From the NCBI RefSeq assembly GCF_001646655.1, contig NZ_LPZN01000012.1:1-56009 (forward strand): 56,009 nt of DNA. Reading direction: 5' to 3'. Under the pieces are notes generated by a model. The model did no database searches, was not told the DNA's origin, and saw only the letters and a program-made list of their open reading frames with translations. The position numbers and the translations under genes were made by a program. Below are positions 35,691-45,814 of this stretch, piece after piece (positions within the stretch are counted from its first letter, which is position 1; the number at the start of each line of letters is the position of its first letter). The DNA comes from Rhodococcus gordoniae (GTDB taxonomy: Bacteria; Actinomycetota; Actinomycetes; Mycobacteriales; Mycobacteriaceae).

Positions 35691-38267
35691 TCACGGGAGC
35701 GCGACCATGCCGAGCTCGGCGGGCGAGGCGAGCAGTCCGTGCCGGGGCAGCACCCGCACCGTGTACCCGACGGCGCCGGCGAGCGGCAACGGCACCGTCG
35801 CGGTGAACTCCTCCCCCAGCGGATCGGAACCGATGTGCTCCATCGGCACGGTGACGGGGTCGCTGAGCACGTCGTCGGAGCCCACACGTCCGACCACGGC
35901 CTGCACCTCCACGTCCTCCGGGGCCAGGTCGCCGAGTTGCACGTGCGCGGTCAGCCCCAGCGGCAGACCGATCTGCGGAACCTCCGGAATCGGAGTCGAA
36001 TCCACCTGCGCGACACGCACTCCCGGCCAGGAGGCGTCGATGCGGTGCCGGTACTCGGCCACCGCCCGCGCCCCCGCGTAGTCATCGGCCGTCACCTCCG
36101 CGGCCGCGGCGGCAGCGGGGATGTAGTAGTCGACGGCGTAGTCGCGCACCATCCGCGAGGCGAGCACCTTCGGACCGAGATTCTCGAGCGTGTGGCGCAC
36201 CATCTCGATCCAACGTGCCGGCACACCGTCGGGGTCGCGGTCGTAGAAACGCGGCAGCACGGAGCGTTCGAGCAGTTCGTACAGGGCGGCGGCCTCGAGG
36301 TCGTCGCGACGGGTGTCGTCGACACCGTCTGCAGTGGGGATGGCCCAGCCGTTCTCGCCGTCGAACATCTCGTCCCACCATCCGTCGCGGATGGACAGGT
36401 TGAGGCCGCCGTTGAGGGCCGACTTCATGCCCGACGTGCCACACGCCTCGAGTGGGCGCAGCGGGTTGTTCAGCCACACGTCGCAACCCCAGTACAGATA
36501 GCGGGCCATCGACATGTCGTAGTTGGGCAGGAAGACGATGCGGTGCCGCACGTCGTACTCGTCGGCGAACCGCACGACCTGCTGGATGAGCGCCTTGCCG
36601 CCGTCGTCGGCAGGGTGGCTCTTACCGGCGACGACGAGCTGCACGGGTCGTTCGTCGTCGAGCAACAGGGTGCGCAGCCGTTCGGGGTCGCGCAGCATCA
36701 GCGTGAGGCGCTTGTAGGTCGGCACGCGCCGCGCGAACCCGACGGTGAGCACGTTCGGATCGAAGACCGACTCGATCCAGCCCAGTTCGGCGTCGGTGGC
36801 ACCGCGTTCGATCCACGACTCGCGCAACCGGCGACGCACTTCGGCGACGAGCTGGGCGCGCAGCGCGTTCCGGGTGGACCACAGTTCCTTGCGATCGATG
36901 GCCTGGAGCAGTTCCCAGCCGCGGGCCTCCTCGACGCGATCGGGTCCGGCGAGGCGGTTGGCGAGCGCGATCCATTCGCGTGCGGCCCAGGTGGGGGCGT
37001 GCACGCCGTTGGTGACCGAGCCGATCGGCACCTCGGCGGCGTCGAATCCGGGCCACAGTCCCTCGAACATGCCGCGGCTGACCTCGCCGTGCAGTTTCGA
37101 CACGCCGTTGCAGCGCTGGCCGAGACGCAGGCCGAGATGGGCCATGTTGAACACGTTCGGGTTGCTCTCGCGCCCGAGGGCGAGAATGCGATCGACGGTG
37201 AGGCCGGGCAGCAGCGCCGACTCGTTCTCACCGTTGGTTCCCGAGAAGTAGTGGCGCACCAGATCGATCGGGAAGCGGTCGATGCCCGCGGGCACGGGGG
37301 TGTGCGTCGTGAAGACGGTGCCTGCGCGCACCGCGGCGAGCGCCTCGTCGAAGTCGAGTCCGGAGCCGGTGACGAGTTCGCGGATGCGTTCGGCTCCGAG
37401 GAATCCCGCATGCCCTTCGTTCATGTGGAAGACGTCGGGGTCGGGCAGGCCGTGGATGCGCGTGTAGGCACGCACCGCGCGAACACCGCCGACGCCGGCG
37501 AGGATCTCCTGCTTGATCCGGTGATCCTGGTCGCCGCCGTAGAGGCGGTCGGTGACCCCGCACAACTCCTCGTCGTTGGAGGGGATGTCCGAGTCGAGCA
37601 GCAGCAGCGGCACCCGCCCCACCTGGGCGATCCAGATCCGCGCGTCGAGTGTCCGTCCGCCGGGTACGGCGACCTGCACGAGCGCGGCGGTGCCGTCGGC
37701 CTCGGTGAGCAGGCGCAGCGGCAGACCTTGCGGGTCGTAGGAGGGATAGTGCTCCATCTGCCAGCCGTCGGCGCTGAGCGACTGCCGGAAGTAACCGGAG
37801 CGGTAGAGCAGGCCGACGCCGATGAGCGGCAGGCCGAGATCGGAGGCGGCCTTGAGGTGGTCGCCGGCAAGGATGCCCAGGCCGCCGGAGTAGTTCGGCA
37901 ACACCTCGGTGACACCGAACTCCATCGAGAAGTAGGCGATGCCGGCGGGCAGAGTCGTGCCGCGTTCCTGCTGTTCCTGGAACCAGCGGGGGCGGGCGAG
38001 GTAGTGCTCGAGGTCGGCCGCCGCGGCGTCGAGACGGGCGAGGAAGTCGCCGTCCTCGGCGAGCGCATCGAGGCGGGCGGGCGGCACCTCGCCGAGCAGC
38101 CGGACGGGATCGTTGCTGCACCGGCGCCACAGCTCCGGGTCGACCGATTCGAACAGGTCCTGGGTCTGCGGGTGCCACGACCATCTCAGGTTCGCGGTCA
38201 GGGCTCCCAGCGCGGCCAGCCGCTCGGGAAGATGGGCTCGTACAGTGAACCGGCGCAGTGCTTTCAC
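35691..38267 (-). CDS. glgP: Alpha-glucan (glycogen) phosphorylase
   Basis: Phosphorolysis of alpha-1,4-glucans to glucose-1-phosphate; 858 aa, GT35 family. The protein starts MKALRRFTVRAHLPERL, as in mycobacterial GlgP. Motifs include AYFSMEFGVTEVLPNYSGGL, FHMNEGHAGFLG, TTHTPVPAGIDRF and the PLP lysine in ACGTSGMKSALNGGLNL. GTG 38267 is 7 nt after the -10 box TAGTGT; upstream in-frame codons add a few unlikely residues. Divergent from glgE-glgB across ~320 bp, the Rv1326c-Rv1328 arrangement. Ends convergently 21 bp from dinG. Confidence 0.95.
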   Translation of the reverse strand: MKALRRFTVRAHLPERLAALGALTANLRWSWHPQTQDLFESVDPELWRRCSNDPVRLLGEVPPARLDALAEDGDFLARLDAAAADLEHYLARPRWFQEQQERGTTLPAGIAYFSMEFGVTEVLPNYSGGLGILAGDHLKAASDLGLPLIGVGLLYRSGYFRQSLSADGWQMEHYPSYDPQGLPLRLLTEADGTAALVQVAVPGGRTLDARIWIAQVGRVPLLLLDSDIPSNDEELCGVTDRLYGGDQDHRIKQEILAGVGGVRAVRAYTRIHGLPDPDVFHMNEGHAGFLGAERIRELVTGSGLDFDEALAAVRAGTVFTTHTPVPAGIDRFPIDLVRHYFSGTNGENESALLPGLTVDRILALGRESNPNVFNMAHLGLRLGQRCNGVSKLHGEVSRGMFEGLWPGFDAAEVPIGSVTNGVHAPTWAAREWIALANRLAGPDRVEEARGWELLQAIDRKELWSTRNALRAQLVAEVRRRLRESWIERGATDAELGWIESVFDPNVLTVGFARRVPTYKRLTLMLRDPERLRTLLLDDERPVQLVVAGKSHPADDGGKALIQQVVRFADEYDVRHRIVFLPNYDMSMARYLYWGCDVWLNNPLRPLEACGTSGMKSALNGGLNLSIRDGWWDEMFDGENGWAIPTADGVDDTRRDDLEAAALYELLERSVLPRFYDRDPDGVPARWIEMVRHTLENLGPKVLASRMVRDYAVDYYIPAAAAAAEVTADDYAGARAVAEYRHRIDASWPGVRVAQVDSTPIPEVPQIGLPLGLTAHVQLGDLAPEDVEVQAVVGRVGSDDVLSDPVTVPMEHIGSDPLGEEFTATVPLPLAGAVGYTVRVLPRHGLLASPAELGMVALP

Positions 38268-38588
38268 GGGGTGCACACTACCCACCGGGGACGCTCCGTG
38301 ACGGACGGGCGGATCTCACGTACCGGCATCCGCGCCGGTCGCGCAGAGATCCCCCGGCAGACGGGAAGGCCTCGCGACGTGCACACCGCGTGGCCTTCAC
38401 TCCCACGGCCCGGTCACCAGAAGTGAACGCAGAGTTACAGATATTTTCGGTGTGGCACCGGGGATCCTTCGCGGGTCCCGCCGCATGCACAGCCGTGCGC
38501 CGCGACCTCCATTACGGTGGTGCGAGACACGGTCGTTGCCCCCATCGGCCCTGCTCGTCCACCCGGACCCGCACGGAACGGAGCTAGT
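38268..38588. promoter_or_regulatory. Gene-free divergent region between glgP and glgE
   Basis: About 320 bp. On the minus side lies the glgP -10 box (38275-38280). On the plus side TACGGT (38513-38518) is a plausible glgE -10, giving a ~64-nt leader. An AT-rich TACAGATATTTT stretch near 38436-38447 may hold another promoter. I see no convincing riboswitch. Confidence 0.5.
38275..38280 (-). promoter_or_regulatory. -10 box (TAGTGT) of leaderless glgP promoter
   Basis: Minus-strand TAGTGT ends 7 nt before GTG 38267. Confidence 0.6.
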
Positions 38589-40607
38589 GTGACAGGTCGG
38601 CTCGCCATCGACGACGTACAACCCTCCATCGACGGAGGGCGTTATCCGACGAAAGCGGTCGTCGGGGAGGTGGTGCCGGTCTCCGCCGTCGTATGGCGCG
38701 AGGGCCACGACGCGATCGCCGCGACACTCGCGGTCCGAGGACCGGCCGACGACCCCGACTCCGCGGGCAAACTGGTGCGGATCCCCATGGTCCCCGGGAG
38801 TGAACCCGACACCTTCCACGCCACCTTCTCCCCCACGAGCGTCGGTGCATGGACCTACCGGGTCGAGGCGTGGAGCGACCCGGTGGCGACCTGGCGACAC
38901 GCGGTCACCGCGAAGATGGACGCCGGGCAGGATGCCACCGAACTCGCCAACGATCTCGAGGTCGGGGCACGGACCTTCGAGAAGGCCGCGAAGGGCGCTC
39001 CCCGCGGCAGCCGACCCGCCCTGCTCGCGGTCGCGCTGTCGCTGCGGTCCGACCGTCCGCTGCCCGAGCGCGTCGCCCCCGCCTTCTCCCCCGACGTCAC
39101 CGAGATCCTCCGCGCTCATCCGCTCCGCGAACTCGTCACGCGTGGAAGGGCGTTCACAGCGTTCGCCGATCGTCGCCGCGCACTGTTCGGTTCGTGGTAC
39201 GAGTTCTTTCCGCGGTCCACCGGAGGGTGGCACGAGGACGGAACCCCGCGGCACGGCAACTTCTCCACCGCCGCCGCCGATCTGCCGCGCATCGCGGCGA
39301 TGGGCTTCGACGTCGTCTATCTGCCCCCGATCCATCCGATCGGCAAGATCAACCGCAAGGGACCGAACAACACGCTCGTCGCCGGTCCGCACGACGTCGG
39401 GTCGCCGTGGGCGATCGGCTCCGACGAGGGCGGTCACGACGCGATCCACCCCGAACTCGGCACCGAACAGGACTTCCGCGATTTCGTCGCCCGCGCGAAG
39501 GAACTCGATCTCGAGGTCGCCCTCGATCTCGCTCTGCAGTGCGCTCCCGACCACCCGTGGGCGCGGGAGCATCCGGAGTGGTTCACCGTGCTGCCCGACG
39601 GCACGATCGCGTACGCGGAGAACCCGCCGAAGAAATACCAGGACATCTATCCCATCAACTTCGACGACGACCCGGACGGCATCTACGCCGAGGTCCTGCG
39701 CGTGGTCCGGCACTGGATCCGGCTGGGCGTCGACATCTTCCGCGTCGACAACCCGCACACCAAGCCCCCGAGCTTCTGGGAGCAGCTCATCGCCGAGGTC
39801 AAGCACACCGATCCGGACGTGCTGTTCCTGTCGGAGGCGTTCACCCGTCCGGCCCGCATGTACGGGCTCGCGCGGCGCGGATTCACCCAGTCCTACACGT
39901 ATTTCACGTGGCGGGTCGCGAAGTGGGAGCTCACGGAGTTCGGTACCGAGATCGCCGCGAAGGCGGACGAGGCGAGGCCGAACCTGTTCGTGAACACCCC
40001 CGACATCCTGCACGAAACCCTGCAGCACGGCGGGCCGGGCATGTTCGCGTTGCGGGCGGCGCTCGCCGCCACCCTGGCGCCGTCCTGGGGTGTCTACTCG
40101 GGTTACGAACTGTTCGAGCACCTCGCGGTGCGGCCGGGCAGCGAGGAGTATCTGGACTCGGAGAAGTACCAGTTGCGGCCGCGACGGTTCGACGAGGCGC
40201 GCCGGCGCGGCGAGTCGCTCGAACCGTGGCTGACCACCCTCAACCGCATCCGGCGGGCTCATCCGGCTCTGCAGCAACTACGCAACATCACCTTCCACCA
40301 CGTCGACAACGACGCCCTGATCGCCTACTCGAAGTTCGATCCGTCCACCGGCGACTGCGTGCTCACGGTGATCAATCTCAACCCCTACGGAGCCGAGCAG
40401 GGCACCGTCTGGCTCGACATGCCGGCGATCGGACACGACTGGCAGGACCATTTCCCCGTTTACGACGAGGTGAGTGGGGAACAGTACTCGTGGGGACAGG
40501 CCAACTATGTGCGCCTCGAGCCGTGGCGGGCGGTGGCGCACATCCTGACACTGCCCCCGATCGGCATCCCCACCCGCACAACGCTCGCCTACAGGAGGCA
40601 GTCGTGA
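38589..40607 (+). CDS. glgE: Maltose-1-phosphate maltosyltransferase GlgE
   Basis: Transfers maltosyl units from maltose-1-phosphate to the non-reducing ends of alpha-1,4-glucan; GH13_3 family, 672 aa. N-terminal beta domain, then [13 protein letters not shown], the GlgE-typical [20 protein letters not shown], catalytic Asp in [13 protein letters not shown], Glu in FLSEAFTRP and [17 protein letters not shown] 38589 has GGAG at 38580-38583. The last bases overlap glgB (GTGA), so the two are translationally coupled. They act together: GlgE elongates, GlgB branches. Confidence 0.96.
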   Translation: MTGRLAIDDVQPSIDGGRYPTKAVVGEVVPVSAVVWREGHDAIAATLAVRGPADDPDSAGKLVRIPMVPGSEPDTFHATFSPTSVGAWTYRVEAWSDPVATWRHAVTAKMDAGQDATELANDLEVGARTFEKAAKGAPRGSRPALLAVALSLRSDRPLPERVAPAFSPDVTEILRAHPLRELVTRGRAFTAFADRRRALFGSWYEFFPRSTGGWHEDGTPRHGNFSTAAADLPRIAAMGFDVVYLPPIHPIGKINRKGPNNTLVAGPHDVGSPWAIGSDEGGHDAIHPELGTEQDFRDFVARAKELDLEVALDLALQCAPDHPWAREHPEWFTVLPDGTIAYAENPPKKYQDIYPINFDDDPDGIYAEVLRVVRHWIRLGVDIFRVDNPHTKPPSFWEQLIAEVKHTDPDVLFLSEAFTRPARMYGLARRGFTQSYTYFTWRVAKWELTEFGTEIAAKADEARPNLFVNTPDILHETLQHGGPGMFALRAALAATLAPSWGVYSGYELFEHLAVRPGSEEYLDSEKYQLRPRRFDEARRRGESLEPWLTTLNRIRRAHPALQQLRNITFHHVDNDALIAYSKFDPSTGDCVLTVINLNPYGAEQGTVWLDMPAIGHDWQDHFPVYDEVSGEQYSWGQANYVRLEPWRAVAHILTLPPIGIPTRTTLAYRRQS

Positions 40608-42814
40608 CCGTGCCGCCCCAGACGCCGGGCGCCGAGGTGCCGCGCCGGCGCCACAGCCCGCGACCGGAGGATCTGGCGCTGCTCGCCGCCGGTGAGCACC
40701 ACGATCCGCACGCGGTGCTCGGCGCCCACCCGCACCCGGAGGGGACGGTCATCCGAGCGCTGCGGCCCGGGGCCGAGAAGGTCGCCGCCCGCATCAGCGG
40801 CCGCGATCATCCGCTCGAACCCGTGGGAGAGGACGTCTTCAGCGCCCTGATCCCCGTCTTCGATCTCGCCGACTACCGCCTGGTGGTGACCTACCCGTTC
40901 GAGCACGTCGAGGTCGTCGCGGACGGTTACCGCTTCATGCCGACGCTGGGCGAACTCGACCGGCACCTGCTGAGCGAGGGCCGGCACGAACGTCTGTGGG
41001 AAGTGCTCGGGGCACATCCGCAGACCTACGAGACCCCCGACGGCCCGGTGACGGGCACCTCGTTCGCCGTGTGGGCGCCGGGAGCACGCGGAGTCACCGT
41101 CGTCGGCGACTTCGACGGCTGGGGTGGGCGCACCGCCCCCATGCGGGTGCTCGGATCGAGCGGTGTCTGGGAGGTCTTCCTGCCCGGCATCGAACCGGGT
41201 GCGCTCTACAAGTACCGGGTGCACGGCCGCGACGGGTCGATCCGCGACAAGGCCGATCCGATGGCGTTCGCCACGGAGGTACCGCCGGCGACGGCGTCGA
41301 AGGTCACCGAGAGTCGCTACACCTGGAACGACGAGGACTGGATCGCGACCCGCGAGAAGTCGCAGCCCTGGCAGGAACCGATGGCGGTGTACGAGGTGCA
41401 CCTCGGTTCGTGGCGCCCGGGCCTGAACTACGCCGAACTCGCCGACCAGCTGGCCGAGTACATCCTCGGGACCGGTTTCACCCACGTCGAGTTGCTGCCG
41501 GTCGCCGAGCATCCTTTCGGCGGGTCGTGGGGCTACCAGGTCACCTCCTACTACGCCCCGACCTCACGGTTCGGCAGCCCCGACGAGTTCCGCGCGTTCG
41601 TCGACCGTCTCCACGCCGCCGGGATCGGCGTGATCATGGACTGGGTGCCCGCCCACTTCCCCAAGGACGAGTGGGCCCTCGCGCGGTTCGACGGCAGCCC
41701 CCTGTACGAACATCCCGATCCGCGCCGCGGTGAGCAGCTGGACTGGGGTACCTACGTCTTCGACTACGGCCGGCCGGAGGTGCGCAACTTCCTCGTCGCC
41801 AACGCCCTGTACTGGATCGAGGAGTTCCACATCGACGGTCTGCGTGTCGATGCGGTCGCCTCGATGCTGTATCTCGACTACTCGCGTCCCGAGGGCGGAT
41901 GGACACCGAACATCTACGGCGGACGCGAGAACCTCGAGGCCGTGGCCTTCCTGCAGGAACTCAACGCCACCGTCCACAAGCACTACCCGGGGATCGTCAC
42001 CGTCGCCGAGGAATCGACGTCCTGGCCGGGCGTGACCCGCCCGACGAATGTGGGCGGGCTCGGGTTCAGCATGAAGTGGAACATGGGCTGGATGCACGAC
42101 ACCCTCGGCTATCTCGGCCGCGACCCGGTGCACCGTACCTATCACCATCACGAGATCACGTTCTCGCTCGTGTACGCGTGGAGCGAGAACTTCGTGCTGC
42201 CCATCAGCCACGACGAGGTCGTCCACGGCAAGGGCACGCTGTGGACGCGCCTGCCGGGCGACGACGCGACGCGTGCCGCCGGTCTGCGGTCGATGCTCGC
42301 CTACATGTGGGCGCATCCGGGCAAACAGTTGCTGTTCATGGGCCAGGAGTTCGGGCAGGTCGCCGAGTGGTCGGAGGAACGTGGGCTCGACTGGTGGCAG
42401 CTCGACGAGCCGCTCCACGCCGGCATCCACCGTCTGGTGTGCGACCTCAACGGCATCTACCGCTCGCATCCGGCGCTCTACACGCTCGACACCACACCCG
42501 GCGGGTATTCGTGGATCGACGCGAACGACGCCCACAACAACGTCCTGTCGTTCCTGCGCTACGGCAGCGACGGCTCGGTGGTAGCGTGCCTGCACAACTT
42601 CTCGGGCACGACCTACGCCGACTATCGTGTCGGATTGCCCGAACCGGGCACGTGGGAGGAAGTCCTCAACACGGACGCCACCGACTACCAGGGCAACGGA
42701 GCAGGTAACTTCGGTGCCGTGGAGGCGGGCGAGCACTCGTGGCACGGACGCCCCGCATCGGCTCGGGTGACCTTGCCTGCGCACGGCGCGATCTGGTTGT
42801 CGCTGCGGAGGTGA
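40604..42814 (+). CDS. glgB: 1,4-alpha-glucan branching enzyme
   Basis: Introduces alpha-1,6 branches into linear glucan made by GlgE or GlgA; 736 aa, GH13_9. An N-terminal CBM48 pair ([36 protein letters not shown]) precedes the barrel with [19 protein letters not shown], nucleophile Asp in [15 protein letters not shown], acid Glu in [12 protein letters not shown] and [15 protein letters not shown] 40604 has AGGAGG 5 nt upstream and overlaps the glgE stop. Confidence 0.97.
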   Translation: MTVPPQTPGAEVPRRRHSPRPEDLALLAAGEHHDPHAVLGAHPHPEGTVIRALRPGAEKVAARISGRDHPLEPVGEDVFSALIPVFDLADYRLVVTYPFEHVEVVADGYRFMPTLGELDRHLLSEGRHERLWEVLGAHPQTYETPDGPVTGTSFAVWAPGARGVTVVGDFDGWGGRTAPMRVLGSSGVWEVFLPGIEPGALYKYRVHGRDGSIRDKADPMAFATEVPPATASKVTESRYTWNDEDWIATREKSQPWQEPMAVYEVHLGSWRPGLNYAELADQLAEYILGTGFTHVELLPVAEHPFGGSWGYQVTSYYAPTSRFGSPDEFRAFVDRLHAAGIGVIMDWVPAHFPKDEWALARFDGSPLYEHPDPRRGEQLDWGTYVFDYGRPEVRNFLVANALYWIEEFHIDGLRVDAVASMLYLDYSRPEGGWTPNIYGGRENLEAVAFLQELNATVHKHYPGIVTVAEESTSWPGVTRPTNVGGLGFSMKWNMGWMHDTLGYLGRDPVHRTYHHHEITFSLVYAWSENFVLPISHDEVVHGKGTLWTRLPGDDATRAAGLRSMLAYMWAHPGKQLLFMGQEFGQVAEWSEERGLDWWQLDEPLHAGIHRLVCDLNGIYRSHPALYTLDTTPGGYSWIDANDAHNNVLSFLRYGSDGSVVACLHNFSGTTYADYRVGLPEPGTWEEVLNTDATDYQGNGAGNFGAVEAGEHSWHGRPASARVTLPAHGAIWLSLRR

Positions 42815-42842
42815 CGCTGCCCGACGACAGGAGCACAACGAC

Positions 42843-44291
42843 ATGCGACGGACGCACCGGTTCACGCGACTGGTGGTGCCCGCACTGACCGTCGTCCTGC
42901 TGGCGGGATGCGCCCAGCAGATCGAAGGAACGGCGGTGTCGATCTACGACAACCCCTTCACCGTGGCGGGTCTGCCCGTCACCTCCGGGGCGTCGGGTCC
43001 GCGCAGCGGGGTGCCCGATGCGGCCGTGGAGATCGAGAACACCGACGGCGGCCCCGTCGACGTCCTCGCCGGCAACGCGATCGCCGACATCGAGGAGTAC
43101 TGGCGTCAGGAGTTCGCGTCCGTCGCCCGCGGCACCTTCCGCCCGGTCGAGACGATCGTGTCGTGGGATCCGTCCGAACGACGGGGTCCGCGGTTCTGCG
43201 GCAAACCCACCTACGACTTCATCAATGCGGCCTACTGCAGTGGCGGCGACGAGATCGGCTGGGACCGCACCTTCCTCATGCCGCAGCTCATCGACAGCTT
43301 CGGTCCGATGGCTGCGGTGACGGTCCTCGCCCACGAGTACGGGCATGCCGTCCAGCACACGGCGGGTCTGGTCGCCGAGGACGATCCCGGCATCGTGTTC
43401 GAGCAGCAGGCCGATTGTTTCGCCGGCGCCTTCATGCGGCACGTCGCGGAGGGACGCGCGACGCACTTCCAGCTCGACACCTCGGACGGACTCAACAACG
43501 TGCTCGCGTCGATGGTGCTCTTCCGCGACGTCGACCCGAACGATCCCGACTCGATCCACGGCTCCGCCTTCGAGCGCGTGACGGCCGTGCAGATCGGTTT
43601 CACCGACGGGACCGCCGCGTGTGCGCGCATCGACGCCGCCGAGATCGAGTCGCGTCGCGCCGACCTGCCGCAGTACTACGACAGCGCGGACGACGGCGAG
43701 CTGCCGGTCACCGGCGAATCGGTCGAGGCGATCTTCGAGTCGTTCCATCAGGTTTTCGATCTCGGGGCTCTGCCGCGGCTCGATCTGGCGGGTGCCGACC
43801 TCGCCTGCGCGGACGCGCAGGCCACCTCACCGGTGTCGTACTGCCCCGCGACGAACACCGTGGGCGTCGACATGGAAGCACTCTCGGAGCGCGGGACGGC
43901 CGCCCCGTCGGGAAGCGGGTTCGATTCCGGTGTCCGCGGCGACTACAACGCCTACGTGCTCGTCGCGTCGCGTTACGCCCTCGCGGTGCAGAAGGAGGCG
44001 GGGCAGTCGCTCACCGAGCCGCGCACGGCACTGCGGGCCGCCTGCCTGTCCGGGGTGATCAGCGCGGCGCTGAGCCCGGACAGCACCGTCGCGTCGAACG
44101 TCGACCCGAGCCGGGTACTGGTGTGGCTGTCCCCCGGCGACCTCGACGAAGCGGTTTCGGGTCTGCTCACCGACGGTCTCGCGGCGAGCGACGTCAACGG
44201 CAACACGGTGCCGAGCGGGTTCGCGCGGGTGGACGCCTTCCGCACCGGGGTCCTCGGCGGTGAGGCGGCCTGCAGCGGGCGCTACCGCTGA
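42843..44291 (+). CDS. Lipoprotein neutral zinc metallopeptidase
   Basis: 482 aa. Signal sequence with lipobox VLLAGC (lipidated Cys23). The active site is AHEYGHAVQH (HExxH at 164-168), with a likely third ligand in the following EQQADCFAGAF helix. This pattern fits the YpfJ/PF04228 neutral zinc metallopeptidases, of unknown physiological substrate. The C-terminal ~200 residues lack an obvious motif. ATG 42843 follows AGGAG by 9 nt. It sits downstream of glgB but 28 nt apart, so may share its transcript. Surface location is inferred from the lipobox. Confidence 0.85.
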   Translation: MRRTHRFTRLVVPALTVVLLAGCAQQIEGTAVSIYDNPFTVAGLPVTSGASGPRSGVPDAAVEIENTDGGPVDVLAGNAIADIEEYWRQEFASVARGTFRPVETIVSWDPSERRGPRFCGKPTYDFINAAYCSGGDEIGWDRTFLMPQLIDSFGPMAAVTVLAHEYGHAVQHTAGLVAEDDPGIVFEQQADCFAGAFMRHVAEGRATHFQLDTSDGLNNVLASMVLFRDVDPNDPDSIHGSAFERVTAVQIGFTDGTAACARIDAAEIESRRADLPQYYDSADDGELPVTGESVEAIFESFHQVFDLGALPRLDLAGADLACADAQATSPVSYCPATNTVGVDMEALSERGTAAPSGSGFDSGVRGDYNAYVLVASRYALAVQKEAGQSLTEPRTALRAACLSGVISAALSPDSTVASNVDPSRVLVWLSPGDLDEAVSGLLTDGLAASDVNGNTVPSGFARVDAFRTGVLGGEAACSGRYR

Positions 44292-44297
44292 GACGAC

Positions 44298-44330
44298 ACC
44301 GGCCGCTCACCCGGAGGGTGAGCGGCCGGT
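44298..44330. terminator. Bidirectional 15-bp terminator hairpin
   Basis: ACCGGCCGCTCACCC / GGGTGAGCGGCCGGT with a GGA loop, between the convergent metallopeptidase and thioredoxin-like genes. No T-tract. Confidence 0.8.
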
Positions 44331-44349
44331 ACGACGGGTCGATGACGGA

Positions 44350-45294
44350 TCAGTACAGCGCCATCGCGAGCTTGCGACGCGACGCCACCACAACCGGGTC
44401 GGCGGCGTCGAACAACTCGAACAGTTCGAGGAGCCGGGTGCGTGCCGCGGTTCGTTCGTCCCCGGCGCTGCGACGCACGAACTCGATGAGACGACCGAAC
44501 GCCGCCTCGGGTTGCTGCGCGAACAGTTCGGCGTCGGCCGCCGCGAACTGTGCTTCCAGATCGGTCGGCGCGGCATCGGCTCGCTCGACCGCATCCTCGG
44601 GGAGGATGCTCGCGCGGGCCAGGAAACGCACCTGGCGCAGAGCGGCCTGAGCCTCGGTGTTACCCGGCTCGGAATTGAGGACGAGCTGGTAGGCAGCCTC
44701 GGCGCCTTCGAAGTCGCCGTTCTCGAGCGCCTGCTCGGCAGCCTCGAGACGCGGATCGACGGGTTGCTCCTCCGGCTCGGCGCCGGGCGGGCCCGACAGC
44801 TTGCCGGCGACCGCGTTCCGAATGGCATCGAGCCACTGACGCAGCGCGGGTTCGGGCTGGACGCCCTGGAAGTCGGCGAGCGGCTGCCCGGCGGCGATCG
44901 CGACGACCGTGGGCACCGACTGCACACCGAACGCCTGGGCGATGCGTGGGCTCGCGTCGACGTCGACCTTCGCGAGGACCCACGCACCGCCGGCTTCGTT
45001 CGCGAGCTTCTCGAGGACTGGTGAGAGCTGCTTGCACGGCTCACACCAGGTGGCCCACAGGTCGACGATCACGGGCACCTGCATCGAACGCTGCAGCACC
45101 TCGGTCTCGAACGTCGCTTCGGTGACCTCCACGATCGGGGCGAGGGTACCGGGCGCGGCGCCGTCGCCACCGGCAGGAGGCGGAGGCGGCGCGGTGGCCC
45201 TCTCCTTGAGCGGTGAGAGATCCACCGCGCCGGACATCGCCGCGGCGACGGCGGCAGAAGGTGCTGGACGGGAACCGGGTCGAGTCACGTCCAC
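44350..45294 (-). CDS. Thioredoxin-TPR co-chaperone-like protein (YbbN/CnoX-like)
   Basis: 314 aa. After a Pro/Ala-rich N-terminus, a thioredoxin domain (about 55-165) has the active site ATWCEPCKQL (Cys84, Cys87) and the cis-Pro loop SVPTVVAI. A C-terminal TPR region (about 185-314) includes ALENGDFEGAEAAYQLVLNSEPG and RLIEFVRRSAGDE. This is the architecture of CnoX/YbbN chaperone-redoxins; the CEPC motif keeps both cysteines so redox activity is possible. GTG starts at 45294 and 45288 are both plausible. Equivalent to Rv1324 by position. Confidence 0.88.
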   Translation of the reverse strand: MDVTRPGSRPAPSAAVAAAMSGAVDLSPLKERATAPPPPPAGGDGAAPGTLAPIVEVTEATFETEVLQRSMQVPVIVDLWATWCEPCKQLSPVLEKLANEAGGAWVLAKVDVDASPRIAQAFGVQSVPTVVAIAAGQPLADFQGVQPEPALRQWLDAIRNAVAGKLSGPPGAEPEEQPVDPRLEAAEQALENGDFEGAEAAYQLVLNSEPGNTEAQAALRQVRFLARASILPEDAVERADAAPTDLEAQFAAADAELFAQQPEAAFGRLIEFVRRSAGDERTAARTRLLELFELFDAADPVVVASRRKLAMALY

Positions 45295-45351
45295 CAGTTT
45301 GTCACGAGCGACCGGGATCGTGCTGCGCGGTCCGAGGGTGCGACCGCGAGG

Positions 45352-45711
45352 TCAGGCGTTGACCGTGGCTTGGTCGCGGGTCGCGGGAGCGGACAGCTCC
45401 CCGAGGCGGCCGGTGCGCACGGCCCAGCGCTCGAAGACGATGGTGCCGAAGGGCGGAACACTCGAGACGAGGGCGAGGAAGGTGGTCTTCAGGTCCCACT
45501 TCAGCTGCAGAGCGGTGAGGAGGGCGAGGGCGACGAACGGGATGAACCCGGCGACTCCGTGCACCATGCCCGGGATGGCGATCGCCTCTTCGTATCCGAG
45601 CACCCACTTGAAGAACATCGCGATCAGCAGGGCGAGCCAGGTCACGGCCTCCCAGATCGCGACGAGGCGGAAACGCTTCGCGGGCGTGGACAGGTCGAAG
45701 ATGTTCGTCAT
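45352..45711 (-). CDS. DUF3817 integral membrane protein, paralogue B
   Basis: 119 aa, three predicted membrane helices (FRLVAIWEAVTWLALLIAMF; GMVHGVAGFIPFVALALL; TFLALVSSVPPFGTIVFE). The VHGVAGF and PFGTIVFERW motifs place it in DUF3817, the family of the 20966 gene, but the two are only distantly alike. ATG 45711 has CACAAT ending 7 nt upstream, a near -10 for leaderless expression; ATG 45720 is an alternative. Function unknown. Confidence 0.82.
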   Translation of the reverse strand: MTNIFDLSTPAKRFRLVAIWEAVTWLALLIAMFFKWVLGYEEAIAIPGMVHGVAGFIPFVALALLTALQLKWDLKTTFLALVSSVPPFGTIVFERWAVRTGRLGELSAPATRDQATVNA

Positions 45712-45765
45712 GAGCCCCATTGTGCAGGAGCTTCTACGACGGCCCGTAGTGCCGTGAGAGACATC

Positions 45766-45794
45766 ACGGCCCCGACGCGACGCGCCGGGGCCGT
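45766..45794 (-). terminator. Hairpin downstream of the thiolase gene
   Basis: ACGGCCCCG / CGGGGCCGT, a 9-bp GC-rich stem with an 11-nt loop, 21 bp beyond the thiolase stop. Confidence 0.55.
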
Positions 45795-45814
45795 ATTCGT
45801 GCTCTCGGAATACG

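Noticed and set aside
35739-38426. 895-codon plus-strand open frame antisense to glgP
   Set aside because: Same codon-bias artefact; the minus strand encodes an intact phosphorylase.
38268-38588. Riboswitch upstream of glgE
   Set aside because: No recognisable conserved core or terminator/antiterminator pair.
38849-40603. In-frame extension of glgB upstream over glgE
   Set aside because: The Arg/Pro-rich extension is the glgE sequence in another frame; GTG 40604 has a perfectly placed AGGAGG.
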